Shown here: piece after piece, positions 43,469-52,491 of the stretch | Numbering within the stretch: the first letter of the stretch is position 1 | Layout of the letters: the number at the start of each line of letters is the position of its first letter | Source: Pedobacter sp. MR2016-24 | Lineage (GTDB): Bacteria > Bacteroidota > Bacteroidia > Sphingobacteriales > Sphingobacteriaceae | Assembly: GCF_026239655.1 (NCBI RefSeq) | Contig: NZ_JAPIVO010000007.1 | Span: forward strand, 372,001-436,000 | Direction: 5' to 3' | Length of the DNA: 64,000 nt | The notes under the pieces: model-generated | Databases searched by the model: none | Seen by the model: the letters and a program-made list of their open reading frames with translations, nothing else | What the model was told of the DNA's origin: nothing | Program-made: the position numbers and the translations under genes

Positions 43469-44563
43469 TTAATTAACCCGAGTAACGTTTTTCTTTAATT
43501 CGGCTTCCAGGGTTTTTAGTTCACCATCAAGCACTCTTCTGCTCTTATCTCCCTCTTCGTGAATTTTCTTCACTTCATTCAGTGTCTCTATCAGCGATTG
43601 TGTGGTTTTCTTCAATGTATCAATAGAAACGACCGTTTTCTCGTTTTCTTTCGCTACATCAATACTATTCTGTTTCAGCATTTCCGCATTCTTCTGCAAA
43701 ATAGTATTCGTTGTATCAGAAATCTTCTTCTGCATCTCCACATTAGCCTTCTGTCTTTGCAATGCAACAGCAATAGTAAGCTGATTCTTCCAGACAGGAA
43801 TGGTTGTGGAAATGATTGACTGTGCTTTCTCAGCGATTGAAGTATTGTTGTTCTGCACTACACGTATCTGGGCGAGCGACTGCAGCATGATAAAACGAAC
43901 AATCTTCATGTCAGCCAGTCTTTTGTCCAGCCTGCTCACAAAGTCCCTCAGATCGGCTATCTGATAGTCTTCATAATCCGCAGGCCTGCCTTCCATTTCT
44001 GCAAGTTTAACACTTAACTCTTCATACTTCAGCTGGCCGGAAATAATGAGTTCCTCCATCTGTTTGATGTAACCGACATTGTTATCAAACATAGTTTGCA
44101 GGGAGCTGTTATCCTTAATGGAATTTAACCGGCCTGCTTTGATCTTATTTGTGATTTTGTCAATATTATTCACAACAACATCATATTTCTGGAACAGTTT
44201 TTTTACGTCGACAACAAAATTCTTGAGGAAAGGAATACTCGATACAAATGAAGTAAACTTACTTTGGTTTAGTTCATCAACATTAATATAATTCAGCTCA
44301 GTCAGCAATTCATTGATCAGACCGCCCACTTCACCGCTATTGTAAGTTCGTACAGAGGTAAGGAAATCATTACTGTACTTTTCCATTGAATTTTGTGCTT
44401 CCACACCATAATTCAGAATAGAATTTACGTCACCCGGTTCAAGTGACTTACCGATTTCACTATATTTTTGCTTCTCCTGATCAGAGATCGTCGTCAGATC
44501 AACATTTCCCTCCTTATCCAGTTTTACCGGTGTAAGGTTATTATTTTCAGCGTTAGTTTCCAT
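43469..44563 (-). CDS. telA: TelA/KlaA-family toxic anion resistance protein
   Basis: The 364-aa all-helical protein matches TelA by pattern: a long helix bundle, SIPFLKNFVVDVKKLFQKYD (split about 110-130) and the QKANVEMQKKISDTTNTILQ region followed by a conserved NAEMLKQNSIDVAKENE stretch (about 290-310). TelA is linked to tellurite and other membrane-stress resistance. It follows terD by 11 bp. Confidence 0.9.
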   Translation of the reverse strand: METNAENNNLTPVKLDKEGNVDLTTISDQEKQKYSEIGKSLEPGDVNSILNYGVEAQNSMEKYSNDFLTSVRTYNSGEVGGLINELLTELNYINVDELNQSKFTSFVSSIPFLKNFVVDVKKLFQKYDVVVNNIDKITNKIKAGRLNSIKDNSSLQTMFDNNVGYIKQMEELIISGQLKYEELSVKLAEMEGRPADYEDYQIADLRDFVSRLDKRLADMKIVRFIMLQSLAQIRVVQNNNTSIAEKAQSIISTTIPVWKNQLTIAVALQRQKANVEMQKKISDTTNTILQKNAEMLKQNSIDVAKENEKTVVSIDTLKKTTQSLIETLNEVKKIHEEGDKSRRVLDGELKTLEAELKKNVTRVN

Positions 44564-44574
44564 AATGACAGAAT

Positions 44575-45189
44575 TTATAAATAATTTTGGGTTACTGTCT
44601 GAACCGTTTGCTCCAGCTTTCTATCTTTTGTAGGCTCTCCGATTGCATTGAATTTCCACTCCCCGTTTTTCTTATAGAATACACCGAGCACCATCGATAC
44701 ATGGCCTGCGAAACCAGAACCGTTAGCAATATCATAAGTAGCAAAAACTTCATTTACACGCTTAGGCGTACCTTCATAGATGCGAATAGAAGCAAAAGGA
44801 ATAGTAGCAAAGTCCTGGCCCTGAAAGCTGTTCAGTACAAAAGCTACGTACTCTGCGCCAGGAGTTAACCGTGAAAAATCAAGCGTAATCACTTCATTAT
44901 CCAAGCCATCATCACCGCCGGTATCGCCTGTCCTGTCATCACCACTATGTTTTACTGCTCCATCTTTTGAACCCAGATTACCGAAATAAACTACTTCTAT
45001 CAGTTGTTTATTTGCATTATATACTGCACAACTTGCATCCAGATCAACAGCCTCTTTACTACTTCCGAAACCAAAAAGTCCCTTTTTCTCAATAGCACCC
45101 CAGTTTATACCTACACAAACATTTTGCAGTTTAGTACCATTACTTTTCTCGAGACTGATACGCTGTCCTTTTTGAAGATTAATTGCCAT
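44575..45189 (-). CDS. terD: TerD-domain protein, second copy
   Basis: The 204-aa protein starts MAINLQKGQRISLEK and shows the TerD calcium-binding pattern: VDLDASCAVYN (about 47-57), HSGDDRTGDTGGDDG (split acidic loop, about 82-96) and ITLDFSRL. It is paralogous to the copy at 45198-45752, with which it shares the first ten residues. TerD proteins bind Ca2+ and assemble at the membrane in the Ter response. It has a longer GDD-rich loop than the other copy. Confidence 0.95.
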   Translation of the reverse strand: MAINLQKGQRISLEKSNGTKLQNVCVGINWGAIEKKGLFGFGSSKEAVDLDASCAVYNANKQLIEVVYFGNLGSKDGAVKHSGDDRTGDTGGDDGLDNEVITLDFSRLTPGAEYVAFVLNSFQGQDFATIPFASIRIYEGTPKRVNEVFATYDIANGSGFAGHVSMVLGVFYKKNGEWKFNAIGEPTKDRKLEQTVQTVTQNYL

Positions 45190-45197
45190 ATAATTTC

Positions 45198-45752
45198 TTA
45201 TTGATATTTATTTAAATAATCCTGTAAGCCACCTTTCATTCCTACACCTACAGCTTCAAATTTCCACTTACCTTCACGCTTGTAGATTCTTCCGAATTCC
45301 ACAGCAGTTTCTATTGAGAAATCCTCTTCCAATTCATATTTCAGGATCTCCTGATTCGACACGGTATCAAAAATACGGATGAATGAATTTCTTACCTGTC
45401 CAAAATTTTGTCTTCTTGCCTCAGCTTCATGTATGGTAACCACCACACAGATCTCACTCACTTTAGCGTCAATTCTGGACAGGTCGATTTTTACCTGCTC
45501 ATCATCACCATCCCCGTCACCGGTAAGATTATCGCCGGTATGCTCTACAGCGCCATCCGGAGAAACGAGGTTATTATAAAAGATAAAGTGTTCATCAGTA
45601 ATGATTTTTTTATTATCACCTAAAATAAATAAGGAAGCATCTAAGTCGAACGCACTACCTGTAGAAGAACTATTTGTGTCCCAGCCCAGACCGATTGTAA
45701 ATTTAGGAGCATCAATGTTTTCACGTTGCCCCTTTTGCAAGTTAATAGCCAT
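45198..45752 (-). CDS. terD: TerD-domain protein, first copy
   Basis: The 184-aa protein starts MAINLQKGQRENIDA, with GLGWDTNSS, FDLDASLFIL (about 36-45) and the acidic loop HTGDNLTGDGDGDDEQ (about 71-86). It has the standard TerD length. It lies 6 bp after the PRTase gene and 8 bp before the second terD. Confidence 0.96.
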   Translation of the reverse strand: MAINLQKGQRENIDAPKFTIGLGWDTNSSSTGSAFDLDASLFILGDNKKIITDEHFIFYNNLVSPDGAVEHTGDNLTGDGDGDDEQVKIDLSRIDAKVSEICVVVTIHEAEARRQNFGQVRNSFIRIFDTVSNQEILKYELEEDFSIETAVEFGRIYKREGKWKFEAVGVGMKGGLQDYLNKYQ

Positions 45753-45758
45753 GTTATA

Positions 45759-46592
45759 TCAGTTTATAATTTTTATTTTAATATGTGATTTAATAAAGTT
45801 TAAGTTCTCCGCATAGGCATCAATCATATGATAACCATTACCAAGAGACAGATTATATAACATATTAATGAATTCATCTGTTTGATTCTTTATAAATATA
45901 GAGAAACTATTGAAATCAGCATTCAGAATGTATTTCACAATACGTGTATTGAAGCAGAAGAACCCTCCTTTAATAATATCATCCAGATCAAATACCGACT
46001 TTACCTGGTGATAATTAAGTGCATTCTCCACATTGGGATGAATATTTTTATTGATCAGCTCAGCAAAATAAATCATATGCATATCATTGTCCAGGCCATA
46101 TTCCCCCGCCATCTTTAGAATCATGCGCTCATGGCTTCCCGTAATCCTGATATCATCCAGAAACAATAACGTTTTTCCTTCCAGAAAATGTTTATCAATG
46201 TGAAAAGAATCATTACCGATCAGTTTTAAGCGGTCTTCTGCAGATAATTCCCCATAATCTTCCTTGTAGGTAATGGTGCGGTGTACCTTTGCCTCCTGCA
46301 CTACCAGACCACCATTTTCTACCAGCCAGCGGTTGAGCTGGTGCATAAAATAGTTTTTCATGGCAAAAGTAGCTGTAGGAATAAAAGAATAGGGACTGGA
46401 GATAACTACCATTTGCTGTTCCACGAAATTTTGTTCCAGATAATCTGAAATAAAACCATCCGCAAGCTGTTCACCAAAGTCTTTCGCTACCAGGTCATCA
46501 CCAAATTTGAAACGGCTGTAGTCATCCGGATCAAATCCGAATTCCTCTGTACTGCTGATTTTATGCAGCGCGTATGATTTATGTAAACTCAT
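45759..46592 (-). CDS. Phosphoribosyltransferase-like protein of the Ter biosynthetic module
   Basis: The 277-aa protein has a PRPP-binding-type loop LLFLDDIRITGSHERM (about 145-160), the hallmark of type I PRTases (hydrophobic-DD-x-x-x-T-G). The VVISSPYSFIPTA segment (about 62-74) is the opening strand of the fold. Comparable PRTases are described in Ter gene neighbourhoods next to HAD and ATP-grasp proteins, where they are thought to make a nucleoside-like compound. Its start overlaps the HAD gene by 4 bp (ATGA). Confidence 0.78.
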   Translation of the reverse strand: MSLHKSYALHKISSTEEFGFDPDDYSRFKFGDDLVAKDFGEQLADGFISDYLEQNFVEQQMVVISSPYSFIPTATFAMKNYFMHQLNRWLVENGGLVVQEAKVHRTITYKEDYGELSAEDRLKLIGNDSFHIDKHFLEGKTLLFLDDIRITGSHERMILKMAGEYGLDNDMHMIYFAELINKNIHPNVENALNYHQVKSVFDLDDIIKGGFFCFNTRIVKYILNADFNSFSIFIKNQTDEFINMLYNLSLGNGYHMIDAYAENLNFIKSHIKIKIIN

Positions 46593-47281
46593 ATGAGGCA
46601 GGATATAGTTTGTTGATTTGAATTGATAAGCACACTTTTAATTCCGGCGGAAGTCGCACCCAGGATATCAGCTACGGGATTGTCTCCGATATGAACGATT
46701 TCGTGCAGTTCAATATCAGTATGTTTTTTACGGTCTATGGTATCAAGCATCAGTTGGAAAAATGCTTTATTAGGTTTGGACAGTTTTACCTCGTCAGAAT
46801 ATAACTGAAAGTCAAGCAAAGGAGCGATCTCCAGTGCCGTTAATACTTTCCTTAACGTCTTTCCCCTGATAAATCCTGTATTGCTGAGGATACTTAGCGT
46901 AGAACTTCCTGATTCTTTTAGTTTGGCCAGTGTATTTTTAGTATGATCACAATAGACGAGCGGCATGTAATTGAATAACAGTGCTTCCATTTCACTATAC
47001 AGGCTTTCCATATCCATTCCGCCGAAATCCGGATGATAGTCATTGATAATACTGATCACCATCAGGCACATTTCATCTGCATCGATATTTTTACCGGTCT
47101 TCTCGTTCATACTGTTGACCATTAGATCAACCTGACGGACAATTGTTGCAACTTCATCAAAAGATTTGTTGAGCGTGTTGTATTTCGAATGAAAAAGTTT
47201 TGCCCTCTCCTGCTTGAATTGCGGATTCGACTTAATTAAAGTCAACCAGAGGTCGAATGAGTAATGTTTGTAGATCTTCAT
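46589..47281 (-). CDS. HAD-like hydrolase of the Ter operon, motif I second Asp replaced by Trp
   Basis: I start at the ATG at 47281; the longer frame to 47293 begins with TTG. The 230-aa protein has HAD motif I as YSFDLWLTLI (nucleophile Asp retained, second Asp replaced by Trp), motif II SILSNTG, the motif III lysine in KLSKPNKAF and motif IV HIGDNPVADILGA. The second Asp is the general acid/base of phosphatases, so ordinary phosphatase activity may be lost or changed. It is the first gene of the Ter operon and overlaps the PRTase gene by 4 bp. Confidence 0.8.
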   Translation of the reverse strand: MKIYKHYSFDLWLTLIKSNPQFKQERAKLFHSKYNTLNKSFDEVATIVRQVDLMVNSMNEKTGKNIDADEMCLMVISIINDYHPDFGGMDMESLYSEMEALLFNYMPLVYCDHTKNTLAKLKESGSSTLSILSNTGFIRGKTLRKVLTALEIAPLLDFQLYSDEVKLSKPNKAFFQLMLDTIDRKKHTDIELHEIVHIGDNPVADILGATSAGIKSVLINSNQQTISCLI

Positions 47282-47399
47282 TTTTTTGATCAAGCTGAGC
47301 TTAAACGTTTTAAATGAATGACATTACCGCCATCCATAAAACGCAAAATACAAAAAAAAGAAAGATAATTTCTTTACCAGTAATAATAATACATTAAAC

Positions 47400-49262
47400 C
47401 TATTCAGCCGCCGCAGGCGCTTCTTCTTTCTTCGGCACCAGTTTTTCCGCCAGCCCGAGTCCCGCAGCAAGAAGTTCGTTAGTAATGGCCCTGGTATAAT
47501 CTGAGATCTCCGATTTAAATGCTGTGACAGATGCCCCGGTGCGAATCTCCTCCAAACGCTTTTCCCAGCTTCCTGTGAGTTCTGCCTGGGCAATCTTCTG
47601 GTCCTTCACCACATCGTATACAGCCAGCCCCTTAAAAGTAGGCACAAGGTTTCTTTTCTCACGCAGGATATACTCCCTTGTAATAAGTGTCTCGATAATA
47701 GACGCACGCGTAGCAGGAGTACCTAAACCACTATCTTTCATTGCATAACGCAGTTCTTCATCTTCAATCTCTTTACCTGAAGTTTCGAGGGCTTTCAGCA
47801 ATGATGCTTCATTATACAAGGGCTTAGGCTTGGTCTGCTTTTCGAGAAATGCCTTGGCGACGATAGGAAGCTCTTCTCCCTTTTTGACCTTTGGCAGGGA
47901 TGGATTATCCTCCTCTTTTTTATCGTCCTCTTTATCATTCAACACAGAACGCCATCCGGCCGAACGAATTACCGTACCATTTGCGATAAATGTTGACCCG
48001 GATGTTATAGTGATCTTAGTTACCTCTTTCACACATTCCTGATGGAAGGCTTCCAGCATACGGCCTACCACCATATCATAGATTGCCTGTTTGTCGCTGC
48101 TCAGGTGGTATGGCGCAACGCCTGTTGGTAAAACCGCATGGTGATCTGTTACCTTTTTAGCATTCACGCTCCTCTTATTCAGCGGAACAGTCCCCAGAAA
48201 TTCTGCTTGTTTACCGAATTCAGGGTGTTGTTTCAACTGCGCAATCAACGCCGGAACACCGGCAAAAACGTCATCACCAATATACCTGCTACCCGTACGT
48301 GGATAGGAAACCAGCTTGCTTTCGTATAAGTTCTGTAGTAAGTTCAGTGTCTGATCTGCAGTAAATCCTTTACGTTTATTCGCTTCCTGCTGCAGACTGC
48401 TCAGGTCATGCAATAATGGAGGAGGTTCTTTTCTGGGTTTGGCTTCCACATCGATGATCTTTCCGCCATTAGGAAATCCTGAAGGCACATCTTCAATTTT
48501 ATCGAACAGCACCTGCGCCTCTTCTTTCACATTAAAATTTACAGTAGACACCGCTTTAAATAGCTGTCCGTCCTTATCAAGCTGAATGCCCAGCTGATAA
48601 TACAATTGAGGAACAAAATTCTTTGTTTCCAAATACCTGGAGCAGATCATGGCCAGCGTAGGTGTCTGCACCCTGCCCAGAGACAAAACCGACCTGGAAC
48701 CGGCAGAGATACTCAATGCCTGTGTGGCATTCATACCCACCAGCCAGTCAGACTCCGATCTGCAATGTGCAGAATTAAACAGCGTATCGTAATCAGTACC
48801 AGGCTTCAGATTTCTGAAGCCCTCTTTAATAGCTTCATCAGTCTGAGAAGAGATCCATAAACGCTTGAAGGGTTTTTTACATTTTAAGAAGTAATAGATA
48901 TACCTGAAGATGAGTTCACCTTCACGCCCGGCATCCGTAGCAACGATGATTTCGGTAGATTCATCGAACAGCTTTTTAATGATATCCAGTTGCTTGCGTA
49001 CTCCGGGATCCTCAACAAAACCATCTTTAGTTTTGATTTTCCTGATGGCCAGTTTGAATTTAGGAGGCAGCATCGGTAAATGTTGCCGGCGCCATCCTAT
49101 AAATCCATATTCCTGTGGAGGTGCCAATTGCAGCAGATGCCCGAAAGCCCAGGTAAACGAATATCCTTTACCTTCAATATATCCATCTTTTTTCACCGTC
49201 GCTCCAAACACTTTAGCTAATTCCCGTGCAACGGAGGGCTTTTCTGCAATTACTATCTTCAT
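47400..49262 (-). CDS. topB: DNA topoisomerase III (type IA)
   Basis: The 620-aa protein starts MKIVIAEKPSVARELAKVFG, a Toprim domain with a DAGREGELIFRY motif (about 104-115). The catalytic Tyr is in LVSYPRTGSRYIGDD (about 316-330). Downstream it has a short region of basic and acidic residues but no C-terminal zinc fingers. It decatenates DNA and works with RecQ, also encoded here at 23262. The length is slightly below E. coli TopB (653 aa). Confidence 0.96.
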   Translation of the reverse strand: MKIVIAEKPSVARELAKVFGATVKKDGYIEGKGYSFTWAFGHLLQLAPPQEYGFIGWRRQHLPMLPPKFKLAIRKIKTKDGFVEDPGVRKQLDIIKKLFDESTEIIVATDAGREGELIFRYIYYFLKCKKPFKRLWISSQTDEAIKEGFRNLKPGTDYDTLFNSAHCRSESDWLVGMNATQALSISAGSRSVLSLGRVQTPTLAMICSRYLETKNFVPQLYYQLGIQLDKDGQLFKAVSTVNFNVKEEAQVLFDKIEDVPSGFPNGGKIIDVEAKPRKEPPPLLHDLSSLQQEANKRKGFTADQTLNLLQNLYESKLVSYPRTGSRYIGDDVFAGVPALIAQLKQHPEFGKQAEFLGTVPLNKRSVNAKKVTDHHAVLPTGVAPYHLSSDKQAIYDMVVGRMLEAFHQECVKEVTKITITSGSTFIANGTVIRSAGWRSVLNDKEDDKKEEDNPSLPKVKKGEELPIVAKAFLEKQTKPKPLYNEASLLKALETSGKEIEDEELRYAMKDSGLGTPATRASIIETLITREYILREKRNLVPTFKGLAVYDVVKDQKIAQAELTGSWEKRLEEIRTGASVTAFKSEISDYTRAITNELLAAGLGLAEKLVPKKEEAPAAAE

Positions 49263-49369
49263 TAAATATCTTCCCTGTTGAACCGATAAATTTCATCATA
49301 ATTATCTGTAATCACGCAAAAAATGTAGAATTGGTCAGCACAGATTTTAGTGACCTGAACGATAAAGGA

Positions 49370-50272
49370 CTAGAAAAACAGATCCAACGCTGTTTTAAAG
49401 GTATTGCAATGCGCATCCACAATATCCCTGATCATCGGTGAATACCCGCCTCCCATGCTCACCTGAACCGGTAGCTGGTGATCCTTACAACATTGCAGTA
49501 CGATTCTGTCCCGCTCCCGGCACCCCTCCTTTGTCATGGCCAGCTTCCCCAGCTGATCACTGCTTAACACATCTACCCCGGAAAGGTAGAACACGAAATC
49601 CGGCTTATGTTTTTTAAGCACCTGATACAGACTATCTGATAAGATCGAAAGATATTCATCGTCACCTACACCATCATCCAGGCCAATATCTAAATCTGAA
49701 ACCTCTTTTCGGAATGGAAAGTTCCTTTCACCATGCATGGAAAAAGTAAACGCACGGGGCTCATCAGCAAGTATTTCTGCCGTACCATTACCCTGATGGA
49801 CATCTAAATCAATAATTAATATACGCTCAGCTATTTTTTTGTTTAGTAGATAGTTGGCTGCAATCGCCTGATCGTTCAGCAAACAAAATCCTTCTCCCCA
49901 ATCTGAACCTGCATGATGGGTTCCTCCCGCTACATTGAAAGCCACACCATATTGCTGAGCATACATTGCGCCATCAATAGTCCCTCTCGCAATCCTTACC
50001 TCTCTTTCTATCAGTTGTGCAGAAAGCGGAAAACCAATCCGGCGCTGCGCTTTTGGAGAAAGTGTGAGATCCCTGAGCTCAGTCCAATATCCTTTATCAT
50101 GAGACAGCAGAATAATTTCCTCTTCCAATGGCTCCGGTGCAAACAAGTTCTCTGTCCCGATCACCCCTTCATGCAGGAGTTGTTCAGGGATAAGCTCGTA
50201 TTTTAACATGGGAAAACGATGGCCTTCCGGCAGAGGATGCGCATATATGGGATGCCAGGCAATCTTTAGCAT
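49370..50272 (-). CDS. Histone deacetylase-family (AcuC/class-type) amidohydrolase
   Basis: The 300-aa protein has the arginase/deacetylase zinc site: GGTHHAGSDWGEGFCLLND (about 115-133) and LIIDLDVHQGNGTAEIL (about 148-164). Further Asp/His ligands follow in FYLSGVDVL. Bacterial members deacetylate polyamines, acetyl-lysine or small amides. It is the last gene of an overlapping operon after kynU and a bestrophin-like gene. The substrate is unknown. Confidence 0.92.
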   Translation of the reverse strand: MLKIAWHPIYAHPLPEGHRFPMLKYELIPEQLLHEGVIGTENLFAPEPLEEEIILLSHDKGYWTELRDLTLSPKAQRRIGFPLSAQLIEREVRIARGTIDGAMYAQQYGVAFNVAGGTHHAGSDWGEGFCLLNDQAIAANYLLNKKIAERILIIDLDVHQGNGTAEILADEPRAFTFSMHGERNFPFRKEVSDLDIGLDDGVGDDEYLSILSDSLYQVLKKHKPDFVFYLSGVDVLSSDQLGKLAMTKEGCRERDRIVLQCCKDHQLPVQVSMGGGYSPMIRDIVDAHCNTFKTALDLFF

Positions 50273-51132
50273 CAGTGTAAAATCTCCCCTATATGTTTCT
50301 CAATATTATTACATATATCATCTACAGGCAGATCATTTGCATCATAACCAAAGGGATCTTCTATCTCTTCCGCGATCAGCTCCAAACTGGCCAGCACGTA
50401 TAAGATAAAAGGCACTATAGGCACCACGAAATAACCGAGGCTAAATACCCAGCCAAATGGAAGAGTAATGACATAGATGAACAGGAATTTTTTAATAAAT
50501 GCACTATAGGAATAAGGGATCGGTGTTTTCTTAATTCTTTCACAGCCCCCGCAGATGTCGGTGAACTGGTTGATGTCGCCGCTTAAAATGATGAGCTGTT
50601 CAGGTGTAATTTTTCCGTCCGAATGCAACTCATAGATCCTCGCAGAGATACTTGCAGCAACCTGATTCGGAATATGTTTACCTCCGTCTACTTCAATGAG
50701 AAAACTGTCTTTACCGAAATACAGCTTCTCCCGCAAATGTTCTTTAAGCGCGAAAGCATATTTAGGAATCGCATAAATAAAGTATTCGTTATCCACAGTA
50801 TCCAGTTTCAGTGATTTTAGCTTGATCGATAAATTACGGCTAACGTTGGTCAATGACCCCAGGAGTCGCCGCCCCTCCCACCACCTGTCATACGAAGTAT
50901 TTGTCCGGAATACCAGCAGCATTGAAATCACAAATCCAAGTAAGTTGTGCATCATCCCAATGTTCTTCACGTAGCTGCTTTCGGACAATTTAAAAAAGTG
51001 AAGTTCGAGAAATGCAATGATACCCGAATATATAGAGACGGTTAACATCAGCGGCCACAACTTCCTGAATGTATCTGCTTTATGAATATGAAATATAAAT
51101 GTAAACCAATCTTTGGGATTATAATTTATCAT
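50272..51132 (-). CDS. Bestrophin-like anion channel (UPF0187/YneE family)
   Basis: The 286-aa membrane protein shows the bestrophin pattern: FRKLWPLMLTVSIYSGI (about 22-38), LGFVISMLLVFRTNTSYDRWWEGRRL (split, about 65-90) and a charged C-terminal DDPFGYDANDLP-like motif (EEIEDPFGYDANDLPVD). Bacterial homologues form pentameric anion channels. Its start overlaps the kynureninase stop by 4 bp and its stop overlaps the HDAC-like start by 1 bp, so the three genes are translationally coupled. Confidence 0.93.
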   Translation of the reverse strand: MINYNPKDWFTFIFHIHKADTFRKLWPLMLTVSIYSGIIAFLELHFFKLSESSYVKNIGMMHNLLGFVISMLLVFRTNTSYDRWWEGRRLLGSLTNVSRNLSIKLKSLKLDTVDNEYFIYAIPKYAFALKEHLREKLYFGKDSFLIEVDGGKHIPNQVAASISARIYELHSDGKITPEQLIILSGDINQFTDICGGCERIKKTPIPYSYSAFIKKFLFIYVITLPFGWVFSLGYFVVPIVPFILYVLASLELIAEEIEDPFGYDANDLPVDDICNNIEKHIGEILH

Positions 51133-52418
51133 TTCAGCACCTCCCTTCCGATACGCATTAACAATTCACCTGTGCGAAAAACATCTGTAAATGAATTGTA
51201 TAAAGGCACCGGACTCAATCTGATTACATTCGGTTCTCTCCAGTCACCAAGCACATCATTTGCAACTAATTCCATAAAAATCTGCTTAGGATTTACCTTA
51301 GCAATAATGGAAACCTGAGCGCCGCGGTCACTAGCAGCAGCCGGAGTAATCACCTCAAAAAGTAGCTGACCTAAAGCGTTGTTTACTTCATGGATAAGAT
51401 AGATCAGATAGCCAGTTAAGGCTTCACTTTTTGTTCTTAGCGGGGTGATGAATCCTGCTTCCTCAAATATTTTCAGTGATGCATGGTATAGCGCCATTGG
51501 CATTACCTGCGTACAACTCACCTGCCATCCGTCTGCGCCACGCTCAGGCACAAAACCCTTGTCCATCTTGAAACGCTGTTTTTCCTGATAACCCCACCAT
51601 CCTGCGAAGCGATTTAATTTTAGGTCTCCAAAATGCTTATCATGAACAAAAATGCCACTGATACCACCAGGTCCGCCATTCTGATATTTGTAAGAACACC
51701 AGCACGCAAAATCCACATTCCAGTTATGCAAAGCCAATGGCACATTTCCTGCCGCATGCGCAAGGTCAAAACCCACTACCGCACCCGCCGCATGACCAGC
51801 AACAGTGATAGCTTCCATATCGAAGAATTGACCAGTGAAGTAGTTGACACCTCCAAATAAAACTAACGCGATCTGCTCTCCATTTTCAGCAATAGCAGCC
51901 TCAATATCTTCTGTTCTTAAGATATATTCTCCTGTTCTTGGCCTTACTTCGATGATCGCTTCTGCTGGATCATATCCATGGAAGCGTACCTGACTCTCTA
52001 TCGCATACTGATCTGAGGGAAAAGCACCTGCTTCCATAATGATTTTAAACTTCTTTGCTTTGGGCTGGTAAAAACTTACCATCAGCAGATGAAGGTTTAC
52101 TGTAAGGGTATTCATAGGACAAACTTCAACCGCACTAGCGCCAACAATTGGTGCCATCAGTTCTTTCAGTTCCTTATGGTAATACATCCAGGGGCTATCG
52201 CCTTCAAACCAGCCTTCAATAGCAAGGTTATGCCAATTGTCCAGCTGTACTTTCATCACTTCCTGCACAGACTTCGGCTGAAGTCCTAAAGAATTACCAC
52301 ACAGGTAGATAAAATCATTTTCTTTATGTTTTGGAAATAGAAACTCATTTCTGAACTTACGCAGCGGATCCAGCTCATCCTGTTTGGTTGCAAATGCTAA
52401 AGTGTTTTCAAAATTCAT
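51129..52418 (-). CDS. kynU: Kynureninase
   Basis: From the ATG at 52418 (MNFENTLAF) the protein is 429 aa; an ATG at 52433 would add five residues and run into the upstream terminator hairpin. PLP-binding elements are visible: the conserved FYLCGNSLGLQP-like start (FIYLCGNSLGLQPKSV, about 36-51) and the lysine in CWCSYKYQNGGPGG near 241. It hydrolyses kynurenine to anthranilate and alanine in tryptophan breakdown. No other kyn genes are adjacent. Confidence 0.95.
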   Translation of the reverse strand: MNFENTLAFATKQDELDPLRKFRNEFLFPKHKENDFIYLCGNSLGLQPKSVQEVMKVQLDNWHNLAIEGWFEGDSPWMYYHKELKELMAPIVGASAVEVCPMNTLTVNLHLLMVSFYQPKAKKFKIIMEAGAFPSDQYAIESQVRFHGYDPAEAIIEVRPRTGEYILRTEDIEAAIAENGEQIALVLFGGVNYFTGQFFDMEAITVAGHAAGAVVGFDLAHAAGNVPLALHNWNVDFACWCSYKYQNGGPGGISGIFVHDKHFGDLKLNRFAGWWGYQEKQRFKMDKGFVPERGADGWQVSCTQVMPMALYHASLKIFEEAGFITPLRTKSEALTGYLIYLIHEVNNALGQLLFEVITPAAASDRGAQVSIIAKVNPKQIFMELVANDVLGDWREPNVIRLSPVPLYNSFTDVFRTGELLMRIGREVLK

Positions 52419-52435
52419 CAATTCAAATATCATAA

Positions 52436-52469
52436 AAAAAGGCAGATAAATAAATCTATCTGCCTTTTT
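52436..52469 (-). terminator. Terminator of the PNPOx-family gene
   Basis: AAAAAGGCAGATA (52436-52448) and TATCTGCCTTTTT (52457-52469) form a 13-bp stem with an 8-nt loop. It ends the gene at 52492-52980 and lies just before kynU, so kynU needs its own promoter or read-through. Confidence 0.85.
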
Positions 52470-52491
52470 GAATTCTTCAGCTTAAAACTTA

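Noticed and set aside
47324..47593. Short minus-strand ORF overlapping the topB end
   Set aside because: A different frame over the topB 3' end with a highly basic, low-complexity translation; topB is complete without it.
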